Shown: positions 43,013-52,038 of the stretch, piece by piece
Layout of the letters: each line of letters opens with the position of its first letter
How positions within the stretch are numbered: the stretch's first letter is position 1
Assembly: GCF_002077155.1 (NCBI RefSeq)
Contig: NZ_CP015027.1
Coordinates: 1,342,501-1,406,500, forward strand
Reading direction: 5' to 3'
DNA: 64,000 nucleotides
Origin: Sporosarcina sp. P33
GTDB taxonomy: Bacteria; Bacillota; Bacilli; Bacillales_A; Planococcaceae
Made by a program: the position numbers and the translations under genes
Notes under the pieces: model-generated
Database searches by the model: none
The model's input: the letters and a program-made list of their open reading frames with translations, nothing else
What the model was told of the DNA's origin: nothing

Positions 43013-44314
43013 TTACACACGTCCTTCATCATTTTTTGTCTGCAGATAAATCAGGCATTTATAGATCGACTGCTTTTCACCGACCATGCCGCCTTTTGTT
43101 ACTACCGGGATCCCGTCAAACGTCCCCCCGATGAACTTTCCATAAGCAGCGAGCGGTATTACTTCTTCATCCAGCTGAATTGCTTCAGCACCGCTAATGG
43201 TAAATAACGCTGCCGTCACATCACCGCCACTGGAAAACGTCCCATCGATTTTCATATCACCATTTTGTACGATGGTATGTGTTACTTTCGCAAGACCCGA
43301 CGTAATACGCTTCGCAAGCATTTCTTCCGTCGTGTGTTCTTCTCTTGCGATATCTGCCAGCGACAGGATTTGTGAGGTTGGAGATAATGTCGTCACGATT
43401 AATATTTCCTGATCTTTCAGCTTCTTGATCCCTTCATCCGTTGCACGCTTCACTTCCGCGTCCCATTTATCTGTCATCGTTGCCAATTGGGAGGCATCGA
43501 CGTAAACAGGTGAAGAATTTGTTTTATCCATTAAATAGCGCAATTGCCGCCCTGTAAGACTCGTAACACTTCCCACGGTGACAATATATCTGTTCTCGTA
43601 CAGGCTTCGTCTGGCCAGTACACGCGCAAACGCTGCGGACAGCGGGCCAGGATCCACCGGGAATAACGTACGCTCTTCCATCATTGCCATGGATTCGGCG
43701 ATATTGCTGATTTCTTCATTCGTCACTGCGTCGATGACAATGATTCTCTTGCCGGCATTGATTTGCTCCGTCAAAGAAGCAGTAATTTTAGCTCTTCCCT
43801 GTAAGACATCGCCTAACCCAATATGTCCGATTTCATGCTGGCTCTGCTCTGCAATTACTGCGGGCACAAATGATTTAGTGATTGGGTTCATCGGATCTTT
43901 TGCTACGTCAGTTTCTTGAACCGGCACGCCTTCCACTAACAAATAGCCGCCTGACGTTACCCGTCCTGAGTCAGGATAAGAAGCCACGACAATAGCGACG
44001 CTTTCTTCGCCGGTACTGGTAAGCAATGCGTCAATCTCAGAACCTATATTGCCCCGGATCGTACTGTCAATCCGCTTGGCGATTACATCAGCTCCCCACA
44101 ACCGAAGCTGCTTAAACGTATCTTGAACCCGCTCTTTTGCAACCGCAGCATCTACATACCTGCTGTCTGTATCTACACAAATCGATGTGAACTTATCCGA
44201 TTTCGGCACCTGAGCACCAAAAATAATCGTGGCGCTTTTAAATCCTACTTCTGCAAGACGGACGCCTGTAGCGTTCGCACCCGTTAAATCATCTGCGATT
44301 ATTCCGATCTTCAT
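43013..44314 (-). CDS. Four-carbon acid-sugar kinase (DUF1537; DtnK/DenK-like)
   Basis: The 433-residue protein has the N-terminal substrate motif [18 protein letters not shown] and [19 protein letters not shown]. The C-terminal nucleotide-binding domain has [12 protein letters not shown] and [17 protein letters not shown]1537 kinases phosphorylate D-threonate, D-erythronate or 3-oxo-tetronates. Pairing with PdxA2 is the pattern reported for D-threonate kinase (DtnK) and D-erythronate kinase (DenK); the two cannot be told apart here. AGGTGAG lies just before the ATG, eight bases after the DeoR gene. Confidence 0.88.
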   Translation of the reverse strand: MKIGIIADDLTGANATGVRLAEVGFKSATIIFGAQVPKSDKFTSICVDTDSRYVDAAVAKERVQDTFKQLRLWGADVIAKRIDSTIRGNIGSEIDALLTSTGEESVAIVVASYPDSGRVTSGGYLLVEGVPVQETDVAKDPMNPITKSFVPAVIAEQSQHEIGHIGLGDVLQGRAKITASLTEQINAGKRIIVIDAVTNEEISNIAESMAMMEERTLFPVDPGPLSAAFARVLARRSLYENRYIVTVGSVTSLTGRQLRYLMDKTNSSPVYVDASQLATMTDKWDAEVKRATDEGIKKLKDQEILIVTTLSPTSQILSLADIAREEHTTEEMLAKRITSGLAKVTHTIVQNGDMKIDGTFSSGGDVTAALFTISGAEAIQLDEEVIPLAAYGKFIGGTFDGIPVVTKGGMVGEKQSIYKCLIYLQTKNDEGRV

Positions 44315-44322
44315 ATACTCAC

Positions 44323-45081
44323 CTACTTTGCAATAATAATTTCCACCAATTCGCCGTATTTCTCCATCAGTTCTTCAGATAACTGCCCATCTGTAATAAT
44401 CGTGGATACATCTTCAAGATCACAGACTTTTGATAATGCTTTCTGATTAAACTTTGTTGAATCTGCGACCAGTATCGTTTCCGTGGCTGTTCTGATCATC
44501 GTCCGCTTCAGAGAAGACTTATCAATTGTAGGTGTAGTAATCCCAAACGAATTGTGGATTGCATTTGCACCCAAAAAGAACAGATCGACATGAATTGATT
44601 TTAAAATGTTTTCTGTCAGCGAACCGTACAGTGTCCCCGTCTCCGTCTGCAAACGGCCGCCGAGAATAATTACTTCTAATTTGCTGCCCATAAGCTCAGC
44701 TGCTATTTTAATATCATTCGTAATCACTGTCAGATGTTCGTGATTTTTCAATAACCGTGCAATTTCAAGCGTCGTCGTTCCTGAATCAATAAGCACAGTC
44801 ATCCCTTCAGTCACAAAAGAGACAGCGCGCTTTGCAATCATCTTCTTTTCCCGGACAGAAATGTTCGATTTTAGTTCAAACGTCTTTTCGTGAATCAGCG
44901 CTTGTGACGGAACAGCGCCGCCATGTGTGCGAATCAGCTTGTTCTGCTTCTCCAGCACATCGAAATCCCTTCGTATCGTCATAGGCGTTACATTCAACAC
45001 TTCGGAAAGCCGGATGATATCCACTCTTCCTTCCGTTGCAAGCGATTCCATTATTTTCGATCTTCGTTCTTTTGGAGACAA
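44323..45081 (-). CDS. DeoR/GlpR-family transcriptional repressor
   Basis: The 252-residue protein has an N-terminal helix-turn-helix (RVDIIRLSEVLNVTPMTIRRD, quoted here at its edges only, then LIRTHGGAV). The DeoR sugar-phosphate sensor domain follows, with VLIDSGTTTLEIARLL, NDIKIAAEL and FLGANAIHNSFGITT. It starts with TTG at 45079-45081, where GGAGGT lies seven bases upstream. It is the first gene of the acid-sugar operon, so it probably represses its own operon until the pathway phosphate ester appears. A palindrome over the predicted transcription start supports this. Confidence 0.92.
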   Translation of the reverse strand: MSPKERRSKIMESLATEGRVDIIRLSEVLNVTPMTIRRDFDVLEKQNKLIRTHGGAVPSQALIHEKTFELKSNISVREKKMIAKRAVSFVTEGMTVLIDSGTTTLEIARLLKNHEHLTVITNDIKIAAELMGSKLEVIILGGRLQTETGTLYGSLTENILKSIHVDLFFLGANAIHNSFGITTPTIDKSSLKRTMIRTATETILVADSTKFNQKALSKVCDLEDVSTIITDGQLSEELMEKYGELVEIIIAK

Positions 45082-45124
45082 TTCAATGACCTCCTGCGCA
45101 CTATGTTCATCAGCATCAATAATT

Positions 45125-45139
45125 TGTTCTCTATGAACA
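45125..45139. promoter_or_regulatory. Candidate DeoR operator
   Basis: TGTTC-TCTAT-GAACA is a perfect inverted repeat with a 5-base centre just downstream of the predicted -10 box of the acid-sugar operon. Further ATGTTC half-sites lie at 45103-45108 and 45183-45188. Confidence 0.5.
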
Positions 45140-45141
45140 TA

Positions 45142-45170
45142 ATTATGTTACTTTCAAACACATAAGTCAA
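45142..45170 (-). promoter_or_regulatory. Promoter of the acid-sugar operon
   Basis: TTGACT (complement of 45165-45170), a 17-base spacer and CATAAT (45142-45147) are found about 60 bases before the TTG start of the DeoR gene. Confidence 0.55.
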
Positions 45171-45381
45171 TCATTTATTATTATGTTCTTTCAATGAGCG
45201 GAGTATTCACATATATTTTTGAAAAATAATATAACAATCGATTAACATCAGTCAGCGTCTTATATGAAATCGGAGCTGGCATAAATGTCAACGTCTTGTC
45301 CTTTAGCCTTACTCAGGAGTGTTTGTATGAAGTCAGAAAAGCACAGTCATTGCGCTGAACACGAGTGTATAAAACACTGTC
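45171..45381. other. Divergent intergenic region between DeoR operon and monooxygenase
   Basis: No gene is supported. It lies between two opposite promoters and has an ATGTTC half-site at 45183-45188 that may belong to the DeoR operator set. Nothing else is recognised. Confidence 0.4.
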
Positions 45382-45410
45382 TTGACACCAGGCATGACAC
45401 GCAGGATAAT
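45382..45410 (+). promoter_or_regulatory. Promoter of the flavin monooxygenase gene
   Basis: TTGACA (45382-45387), a 17-base spacer and GATAAT (45405-45410) lie about 55 bases upstream of the ATG at 45464. Confidence 0.7.
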
Positions 45411-45463
45411 TTGAGATAACGAATAGTTGAGATATAACCATTTAAAAGATTTGGGAGAGGGCG

Positions 45464-46798
45464 ATGGATGTGAGGAAGAAGTTGAAAATAGGAACGATGA
45501 TCCACGGTGTCGGGGAGAAGATTTCAGACTGGCGGCATCCTGCTATGCCATCAGATGCAAGTGTAAGCTTTGAATTTTATAAACAACAGGCCCAAACATC
45601 AGAACGCGGGAAATTTGATTTTGTTTTCATCGCAGATGCTCTGTACATTAATGAAAAATCAAATCCGCATTATCTGAATCGTTTTGAACCGCTGACGATC
45701 CTGTCTGCCCTAGCAGCGGTGACGTCAAATATCGGATTAGTCAGCACGTTATCGACTACTTACAGCGAACCTTTTTCTGCAGCACGGCAGTTTGCTTCAC
45801 TTGATATGCTGAGCGGCGGACGCGCAGGATGGAATGCGGTGACGTCAGGATTAGAAAAGACGGCATTAAATTTCAGCAAAGAAGTTTCCGATCATCCAGA
45901 TCACGCCGCGCGTTACCGGATGGCCGCCGAGTTCGTCAAAGTCATGAAAGGCTTATGGAATTCCTGGGAAGATGATGCATTTATCCGCAATAAACAGACC
46001 GGGCAATTTTTCGATTCAAATAAATTGCATACATTGAATTATGAAGGCGAGTTCTTTTCCGTACAGGGACCGTTAAATATCGGACGTTCGCCGCAAGGGC
46101 AGCCAGTAATTTTTCAGGCGGGCTCTTCAAAAGCAGGCATTGCGTTTTCCGCACAAGAAGCAGACGCAGTTTTCGCCATTATGCCTGATTTAGAAGAAGC
46201 GCAGCAATATTACAGAGACGTAAAAGAGCAAACAGCTGCCGTTGGGCGTAATCCCGATGATGTGATGGTGCTGCAAGGAATCAGTCCGATTATTGGAGAT
46301 ACGGCAGAGGAAGCGGAACGAAAATTCCAGGAACTCGCCGGGCTGGTGACAATTGAGCAGGCACTCGCTTTTTTAGGCCGTCTGTTTGAGCACCATGACT
46401 TTTCTCAATATCCATTGGACGAACCTTTCCCTGAACTGGGATCGATCGGAAAAAATAGTTTCAGAAGCGATACAGATCGTATTAAGTCCGATGCACGCAG
46501 GCAAAACTTAACCTTGCGCCAAGTAGCCTTAAGAGAAGCCACACCGCGCACGCCGTTCATGGGAACCCCGGAGCAAGTCGCCAGTCTAGTTGAAGAGTGG
46601 TACGAACAAAATGGAGCAGACGGCTTCATGATCATCGCAAATTTGCCAAGCGAACTTGAAGCATTTGTTGACAAAGTAGTTCCCCTCCTTCAGCAGCGCG
46701 GAATTTTCCGGACAAAATACGAAGGGTCTACCTTACGGGAAAACTTGGAGTTGCCTTATGCAGAACACAATACGTCCTGTAATGCATCGCTTGTGTAA
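45464..46798 (+). CDS. FMN-dependent monooxygenase, NtaA/SnaA/DszA family
   Basis: The 444-residue luciferase-like protein has [72 protein letters not shown] and [10 protein letters not shown], all characteristic of the nitrilotriacetate/pristinamycin/dibenzothiophene-sulfone monooxygenase group. These enzymes use reduced FMN from a separate reductase, which is not encoded nearby. The substrate is unknown; related genes in Firmicutes often take part in sulfur or nitrogen scavenging from organic compounds. A sigma-A promoter and GGGAGAGGG upstream support the start. It is a single gene convergent with the SLH protein gene. Confidence 0.88.
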   Translation: MDVRKKLKIGTMIHGVGEKISDWRHPAMPSDASVSFEFYKQQAQTSERGKFDFVFIADALYINEKSNPHYLNRFEPLTILSALAAVTSNIGLVSTLSTTYSEPFSAARQFASLDMLSGGRAGWNAVTSGLEKTALNFSKEVSDHPDHAARYRMAAEFVKVMKGLWNSWEDDAFIRNKQTGQFFDSNKLHTLNYEGEFFSVQGPLNIGRSPQGQPVIFQAGSSKAGIAFSAQEADAVFAIMPDLEEAQQYYRDVKEQTAAVGRNPDDVMVLQGISPIIGDTAEEAERKFQELAGLVTIEQALAFLGRLFEHHDFSQYPLDEPFPELGSIGKNSFRSDTDRIKSDARRQNLTLRQVALREATPRTPFMGTPEQVASLVEEWYEQNGADGFMIIANLPSELEAFVDKVVPLLQQRGIFRTKYEGSTLRENLELPYAEHNTSCNASLV

Positions 46799-46886
46799 GG
46801 GCTTTATGAAATATTCACACAAGTACTCCGCCACTGGGTTAATTAATTAGTACTTTCAATGATTACAGTATTCACCTGCCATTTCA

Positions 46887-46929
46887 AAAAACGGTTCTAA
46901 TCATTTTTTACATGATCGGAACCGTTTTT
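46887..46929. terminator. Bidirectional terminator between convergent genes
   Basis: AAAAACGGTTC (46887-46897) pairs with GAACCGTTTTT (46919-46929), with extra pairing inside. A runs on one side and T runs on the other let it serve the monooxygenase gene (plus) and the SLH gene (minus). Confidence 0.85.
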
Positions 46930-46952
46930 GATTTCATTGTCACTGACTATTC

Positions 46953-48446
46953 TTAATGATCCGGCTCTGCTGCTGCCGAACCCCATACATTGATGATCGA
47001 CCCAATTTGTGTCACATGTATAAATATGCCTGTATACACAGGCATAAAACATTCACCTGTGTCATTGGGGCCTTCACAATATCTGTCTAGGTGTATCGGG
47101 TGCTCGTACGTAATCTCAAATTTCCCTGCCTTTTTGCCGGTGAAGTGGAACATATTTGTGCCCGGCTCTCTCGTCACATCCGCAATCTGTTCATAATTTT
47201 CAGGCGAGATGCTGTACTTTCCTATAGTGTATTTATCGTTTTCTCCATATGAAAATGTCGGTTGCTCCCTCAACGTGCGCATTGTATAGTAGATTTTGTC
47301 TCCGGCAGCCTTGGCATCGATTCCGTAACGAACTTCCTTCCCGTCCGCAAAGCGGACTGCGGCAATATATTCGCCCGGCTTGTCAATCTCGATGCAGATG
47401 AAGTAATTATCGCATACTTTAAATGCCATGCTGTCATTCATCAGCTTCCCGTCCATCGCAGACAGGGATACATTCCGTACATCTCCCGGAACATCATCGA
47501 GTTGTCCTGGCCCGCCGAACATACTTAACCGTGCTATCGTCGGCAGCACATCCTCCGTCTCTTCCAGCGTCAGTTTCAGCTCGCCGTCTTCTTTTTTGAC
47601 ATGCACATAATTCTTGTCATGTTCCAAATCCGCAGTTTTGGAAGCACTTCCGTGGAAAACGATCGCCCCTATCCCTTCCTTCAACGGAATCAGCTGCACT
47701 TTATCTTTCGTATAACCTTCTTTTCCTTTAATCAAGACCGCTTTGAATAATCCAGAATTCATTTCATTGTCCGTAATGGACTGGATCAATTCCCATCCAA
47801 AATCACTTGGTTCAAGCGTTACGACATTTGACGGTCTTGCATCTTCCGTCGCTTTTATCATCTTCGCGGCTTGCCCTCTCGTAATCGCCGCATTCGGGCT
47901 AAATGTGGAAGGCGTCGTTCCCGTTGTAATGCCCAGCTTGTAAATAATCATAATATTGGCCGCATGGGATGTATTCGGCGCAACGTCCTTGAACGGATTG
48001 CTGATATCCCCGTCACGCGGCAAATCAAACGCCTTCACTAAAATGGAAGCCATCTGCCCTCGTTTGATCGGATCATTCGGCCCGTATCGTCCGTCCCCAT
48101 AACCGCCGATAATCCCTTTTTCCGCCATCGCAGCGATCGCTTTATAATAGCCGTTCGCTGTGGACACATCTTTAAAATGAGGATTCTTTACACTGTCCAT
48201 ATCAAGCTTGATCATCTTCGCAATGATTGCCGCGGCCTGCCCTCTTGTAATTGAACGGCTTGGCTTGAACGTGCCATCCGGATATCCTCCAATAATAGTA
48301 CGCTCCGCCAGCTCATTCACCGCTTGTGCGAAATGCTTCGTAGGCGGCACATCTTTGAACAGTTGTTTGTCTGCTGCCGCGCTTGATAGCGGCAAGCTGC
48401 ATGCAATCAGCAATGCGCTGAGCACGGTCATAAGTATTCTTTTCAT
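46953..48446 (-). CDS. SLH-domain surface protein with uncharacterised C-terminal region
   Basis: The 497-residue protein has a signal peptide (cleavage near SSAAADK, residue about 25) and three S-layer homology domains (about residues 30-205), each with FKDV and the ITRGQAA-type motif. These bind pyruvylated secondary wall polysaccharide. The remaining 290 residues are beta-rich and have no family I recognise, with a few Cys (near CDNYFICIEI and CEGPNDTGEC). It is exported and probably cell-wall attached. GGGGAG precedes the ATG. Confidence 0.87.
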   Translation of the reverse strand: MKRILMTVLSALLIACSLPLSSAAADKQLFKDVPPTKHFAQAVNELAERTIIGGYPDGTFKPSRSITRGQAAAIIAKMIKLDMDSVKNPHFKDVSTANGYYKAIAAMAEKGIIGGYGDGRYGPNDPIKRGQMASILVKAFDLPRDGDISNPFKDVAPNTSHAANIMIIYKLGITTGTTPSTFSPNAAITRGQAAKMIKATEDARPSNVVTLEPSDFGWELIQSITDNEMNSGLFKAVLIKGKEGYTKDKVQLIPLKEGIGAIVFHGSASKTADLEHDKNYVHVKKEDGELKLTLEETEDVLPTIARLSMFGGPGQLDDVPGDVRNVSLSAMDGKLMNDSMAFKVCDNYFICIEIDKPGEYIAAVRFADGKEVRYGIDAKAAGDKIYYTMRTLREQPTFSYGENDKYTIGKYSISPENYEQIADVTREPGTNMFHFTGKKAGKFEITYEHPIHLDRYCEGPNDTGECFMPVYTGIFIHVTQIGSIINVWGSAAAEPDH

Positions 48447-48784
48447 GTTATTTCTCCCCTTCTGCTCTAACTCACCCCAGTTGTAGGCAGGCTGCCGTCT
48501 GTATGTGGCAGCGTACAGACGGGAGAAATGGAGAAAAGTTTCAAAAGTTTTACATTTTCTTTTTATGGGTAGTTTTCTTTTTTGAACCTACCTTGATAGA
48601 CAGGACTCGCTTGAAGTGAAATCGCAATAAAATTTGCGGCGTTGGGAGGAGTCGCACTTACACTAAAAACTAGAATAGGGTTTTAATAGCGAATACCGAT
48701 GTATTAAACTTAGATAGTTTCCCATACACAAGTATCCCCGCCAAGTCAATTAAATATGTATTATATTTCACAGGTATCGCAGGA
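48447..48784. other. Intergenic region upstream of the SLH gene
   Basis: No gene is supported. CCGTCTGTA (48495-48503) and TACAGACGG (48514-48522) form a 9-base hairpin in the probable leader of the SLH gene. The remaining sequence to 48784, downstream of the Mrr gene, shows no clear terminator. Confidence 0.45.
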
Positions 48785-49702
48785 TTATTGCTCAAAGTAA
48801 TCTAAATCTATTTGCTTTGTTATGTATGTTTCTTGATTAGAAACCCCTATGTCGTACGTAAACATAAGATCCGTTAATTGACTTCCGTCGATAAGCACTA
48901 TTTTCTTGTCTATAAAACGAATATATTCCCTTGCTCCCTTTGAAAACTCGGAAGTTGTAATAAATATACCTTTTTTTGCACGTTGCCCCTCTAGACTGCC
49001 TACGAATTTTTGAATTTCAGGACGATGCACAGAATTTTGCCAGCGTTTTGCTTGTATATAAATCATATCAAGACCAAGTGTATCTTCCTTTATTATTCCA
49101 TCTATACCTTCATCCCCAGATTTACCTATAGCTCTGCCAGCATCTTCCACAGAACCGCCATAACCCATTGCAACGAAAAGTTTTACAACAAGGCGTTCAA
49201 AAAAGAGTGGTGAACATTCTAATATTTTCGCTAACAATTCATCTTTTGTTTCTTCTTTTAATAATTTATAACTATCCTCAAGAATCTCTCTTGGGGTCTT
49301 ATCATTGTCGGGATCAATTACATCGGGGTCTAAGCTTGTCTCACCTTGGTCTTCTTTGGGACTTTTAAACTTTCTAAATGTTTCATAGCGCATTAAAAAT
49401 CTATTATCAATTTTCGTTATTGACGGATCCGACAATACTTTCTCACCATCTTCCGTAATGACAAAAGTGGCACGACGAACATTTTCTAACAAACCTGCTT
49501 TTTTTAGATATGTACGCGCCCAGCCAATTCTATTATGAAAAACTAATTGATTGCCACTAGGCAACATGGCCTCTTTTTCCTTTTCATTTAAATTAAAATG
49601 GTCTGCCAATGTTTGATACATTTCCTGTAATGTATGCTCTTCGCGGTCTGCTAAACACTTTAAAAATGGATACATAAATTCTTGATAACCTGGCATAGAC
49701 AC
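48785..49702 (-). CDS. mrr: Mrr-family restriction endonuclease
   Basis: The 305-residue protein has an N-terminal winged helix (Mrr_N, about residues 1-95: MPGYQEFMYPFLKCLAD and LVFHNRIGWARTYLKKAGLL) and a C-terminal PD-(D/E)xK nuclease domain. The nuclease motifs are GKSGDEGIDGII (Asp) and YIQAKRW (Gln-x-Lys). Mrr cuts DNA carrying foreign methylation. I chose the GTG at 49700-49702: it aligns with the known Mrr N-terminus and has AAAGG nine bases upstream. It lies at the edge of the defence and mobility island, next to a serine recombinase and divergent from it. Confidence 0.9.
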   Translation of the reverse strand: MSMPGYQEFMYPFLKCLADREEHTLQEMYQTLADHFNLNEKEKEAMLPSGNQLVFHNRIGWARTYLKKAGLLENVRRATFVITEDGEKVLSDPSITKIDNRFLMRYETFRKFKSPKEDQGETSLDPDVIDPDNDKTPREILEDSYKLLKEETKDELLAKILECSPLFFERLVVKLFVAMGYGGSVEDAGRAIGKSGDEGIDGIIKEDTLGLDMIYIQAKRWQNSVHRPEIQKFVGSLEGQRAKKGIFITTSEFSKGAREYIRFIDKKIVLIDGSQLTDLMFTYDIGVSNQETYITKQIDLDYFEQ

Positions 49703-49939
49703 TTCCATCATCCTTTCCAAATTTTAATTTATAATTTGTTATTCGAGAATGTTGTACTATGTGCTTTTTTACATTATCTTCAATACGCATCATACCAATG
49801 AATTCGATTGGTAACAATTAAATAATGAATAGCCATAAAATAAAAAGTACCTATGCGTGATATTTTTTAAATTGGTTTAACAAGCAAAAATGTTTGAATC
49901 CTCGCACTAATTTTCGCACGACATTACTACAAATATCAG

Positions 49940-50062
49940 CGTTCGTAAGAGTACAATTTAACGAACGGATTGAAATGGATTAAAAAACAGCGAAAAGAAT
50001 GCTCATAAATGTATCAAAACACTTTGCGAACGTTCATTAATTTACACATACTTATACGAACG
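49940..50062. promoter_or_regulatory. Resolvase recombination site (res-like), with probable subsites
   Basis: CGTTCGT (49940-49946) and ACGAACG (49961-49967) bound a 28-base dyad, the length and end sequence of subsite I in Tn3-type res sites. A second dyad, CGTTCAT to ACGAACG at 50031-50062 (32 bases), and GCGAACG at 50026-50032 with a degenerate partner near 50000 make two further candidate subsites. The -10 box TATAAT of the recombinase gene (50072-50077) lies just past the last dyad, so binding would also control the gene. Confidence 0.65.
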
Positions 50063-50107
50063 ATTTTCAGGTATAATATAAGGAAAGAATCTTTTTCGAG
50101 GTAAATT

Positions 50108-50725
50108 ATGGAGCATCGCAAATTTGGTTACATACGCGTCAGCAGCAAAGATCAAAATGAAGGTCGACAATTAGAAGCTATGAAAAAGTTAGATATTAAT
50201 GAACGCGATATTTATTTGGATAAGCAAAGCGGAAAGAACTTTGAACGTGTAAACTATCAATTGCTTAAACGGATTATCCGAAAAGGTGACGTATTGTATA
50301 TCCATTCGCTGGATCGATTTGGTCGTAACAAAGAAGAAATCCTGCATGAATGGAATGACCTGACGAAGAACATCGAAGCCGATATTGTTGTCATGGATAT
50401 GCCGTTACTTGATACGACGCAATATAAAGACAGCATGGGAACCTTTATCGCGGATTTAGTTTTGCAGATCCTCTCCTGGATGGCTGAAGAGGAACGAGAA
50501 CGCATCCGGAAACGGCAACGTGAAGGAATCGATTTGGCGTTGCAAAATGGGGTTCAGTTTGGAAGACCTAAAGTTTTTGTTTCAGAAGAGTTTAAAGAGG
50601 TTTACAGAAAATGGAAATCTGGAGAAATAACAGCTGTGGAAGCTATGAGGGAATCTGGAGTTAAAAAGACTAGCTTTTATAAATTGGTGAAAACACTCGA
50701 AGAAGAAACATCGAGCAGATTATAA
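50108..50725 (+). CDS. Serine recombinase (resolvase/invertase family)
   Basis: The 205-residue protein has the catalytic Ser12 in FGYIRVSSKDQNEGRQ, the Arg-containing HSLDRFGRNKEEI and EEERERIRKRQREGI regions, and a C-terminal helix-turn-helix that begins GRPKVFVSEEF. It cuts and rejoins DNA at the dyads upstream. The length suits resolvases of Tn3-like elements or stand-alone plasmid resolvases; no Tn3 transposase is in the window. The ATG has GAGGT about seven bases upstream, and a terminator follows. Confidence 0.92.
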   Translation: MEHRKFGYIRVSSKDQNEGRQLEAMKKLDINERDIYLDKQSGKNFERVNYQLLKRIIRKGDVLYIHSLDRFGRNKEEILHEWNDLTKNIEADIVVMDMPLLDTTQYKDSMGTFIADLVLQILSWMAEEERERIRKRQREGIDLALQNGVQFGRPKVFVSEEFKEVYRKWKSGEITAVEAMRESGVKKTSFYKLVKTLEEETSSRL

Positions 50726-50739
50726 TAGAAGAAACTCTT

Positions 50740-50775
50740 AAAACCTCCTTTACCAAGAATGGCAAAAGAGGTTTT
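50740..50775 (+). terminator. Terminator after the serine recombinase gene
   Basis: AAAACCTC (50740-50747) pairs with GAGGTTTT (50768-50775) with extra pairs inside, followed by TT, 14 bases after the stop. Confidence 0.85.
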
Positions 50776-50853
50776 TTATATACTTACAACCACTGCTTTA
50801 AAGTTTCGGAATTCAACAGTTTTATAGTACCCAAGTTTATCTCTCTTATATAC

Positions 50854-51752
50854 CTATAAATATTTGTCCAAAGTTGTCTCGGATACCGTTAGATAATGCT
50901 GAACTAAAGTTTCAAGTGATTTATGTCCTGTTTGTTGCGCGATAGTTGGTAAATCTGCACCTGCTGTTTGCATCGCTACCACCTGGCTTTTTCTGAAATT
51001 GTATCCGGTAAGTCCCCCAGTCCACCGCTTCAGAGCTTTACAATAACCTATTTCACTAATAACTGTGCTCTCATAGCGTTCATTCTTATATACTCTTCCT
51101 ACAAAGTAATCGTCTGTTTTAAGATTGTATTCACGTATATAATCTTCAATTGCGATAATAACTTCTGGTGTAAGCCGTTTAGTATGCCATCTTTTTTGTT
51201 TCTTCAAATAAACATGAACGGATCTGTTTTTAAAATCAAAGTCTGATATTTTTAAACGAACCATTTCATTAGGTCGGTTAGCGGTTACAAGATTAACTAA
51301 ACAAATTGCTTTTGCTCTTATCGGTAGCTTGTTAAGAGTATCCAACAATTCTCTCTTATCAATGGCTGATTTTCCTCGAACCTGAATTAAATGGGCATAT
51401 TCATCTTCACGATACATTTTCCGCATCGCTGAAAGCTCGTATGCAACTCTAGCCTCTCCTTTGTATTCTATACAATGAATTACACTTAAGTATTTTCTAA
51501 TAGCTGCCAGTCTACGTTCCCATGTCGTTTTTTTATTCTTTGTTTGGTCAATGATATATATAAATAATCGAGCAGCGCCTCTGTTCCAATTAGTTGGCTA
51601 GTATTGGTGCAATATTCTTTGAACCTACGAATATCCCCTTCATATTGTCTTGGGATCTCCCCCATCTTATTTTCAATATCAACTTTTCTGTCGTAGTAAC
51701 GTTTTTGGGTCTCAATTGTATCTTGGTGCTTTGCTAATTTAAAATCTGACAT
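50854..51752 (-). pseudogene. Tyrosine recombinase (phage-type integrase) interrupted by a frameshift at an A7 run
   Basis: Two reading frames together encode one integrase. The upstream frame (from the ATG at 51752, GGGGAGG seven bases before it) gives the SAM-like DNA-binding domain. Near 51527-51533 the minus strand has AATAAAAAAACGAC. Sliding back one base at A-AAA-AAA continues to KTTWERRLAAIRKYLSV and the catalytic domain, with Arg in NRPNEMVRLK, FRKS, the GHKSLETLVQHY block and the Tyr nucleophile. Without slippage a short product ends in LLENT. The site is a classical slippery heptamer, but an inactivating deletion or a sequencing error is equally possible. The serine recombinase gene is adjacent. 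Confidence 0.75.
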
Positions 51753-52038
51753 TCTTTTTCCTCCCCACTTCTTTTCAAAATCATTCTTGGTCAATATTTT
51801 TGACAGATTGATCTTGAGAATAATTATGAGGCAAAACAAAAAAGGCTGAGAAGAAAATTAGAGACTTCTTCGCTGTCTCTTATAAATGATCGTTTTGATT
51901 CACTTTCTTAAATTTTAATCTAAAACATAATTCTACTTAATTATTTATAAACCAGGGGAAATTATAGGTTAGACATTTTAAATGGTATAGTATTTCTATT
52001 GATAGAAAGTAATGCTTATATATAGGAGTGGATTCTGC

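Noticed and set aside
51840..52038. Attachment site (att) flanking the integrase
   Set aside because: No direct repeat matching a tRNA end or a second copy in the window was found.
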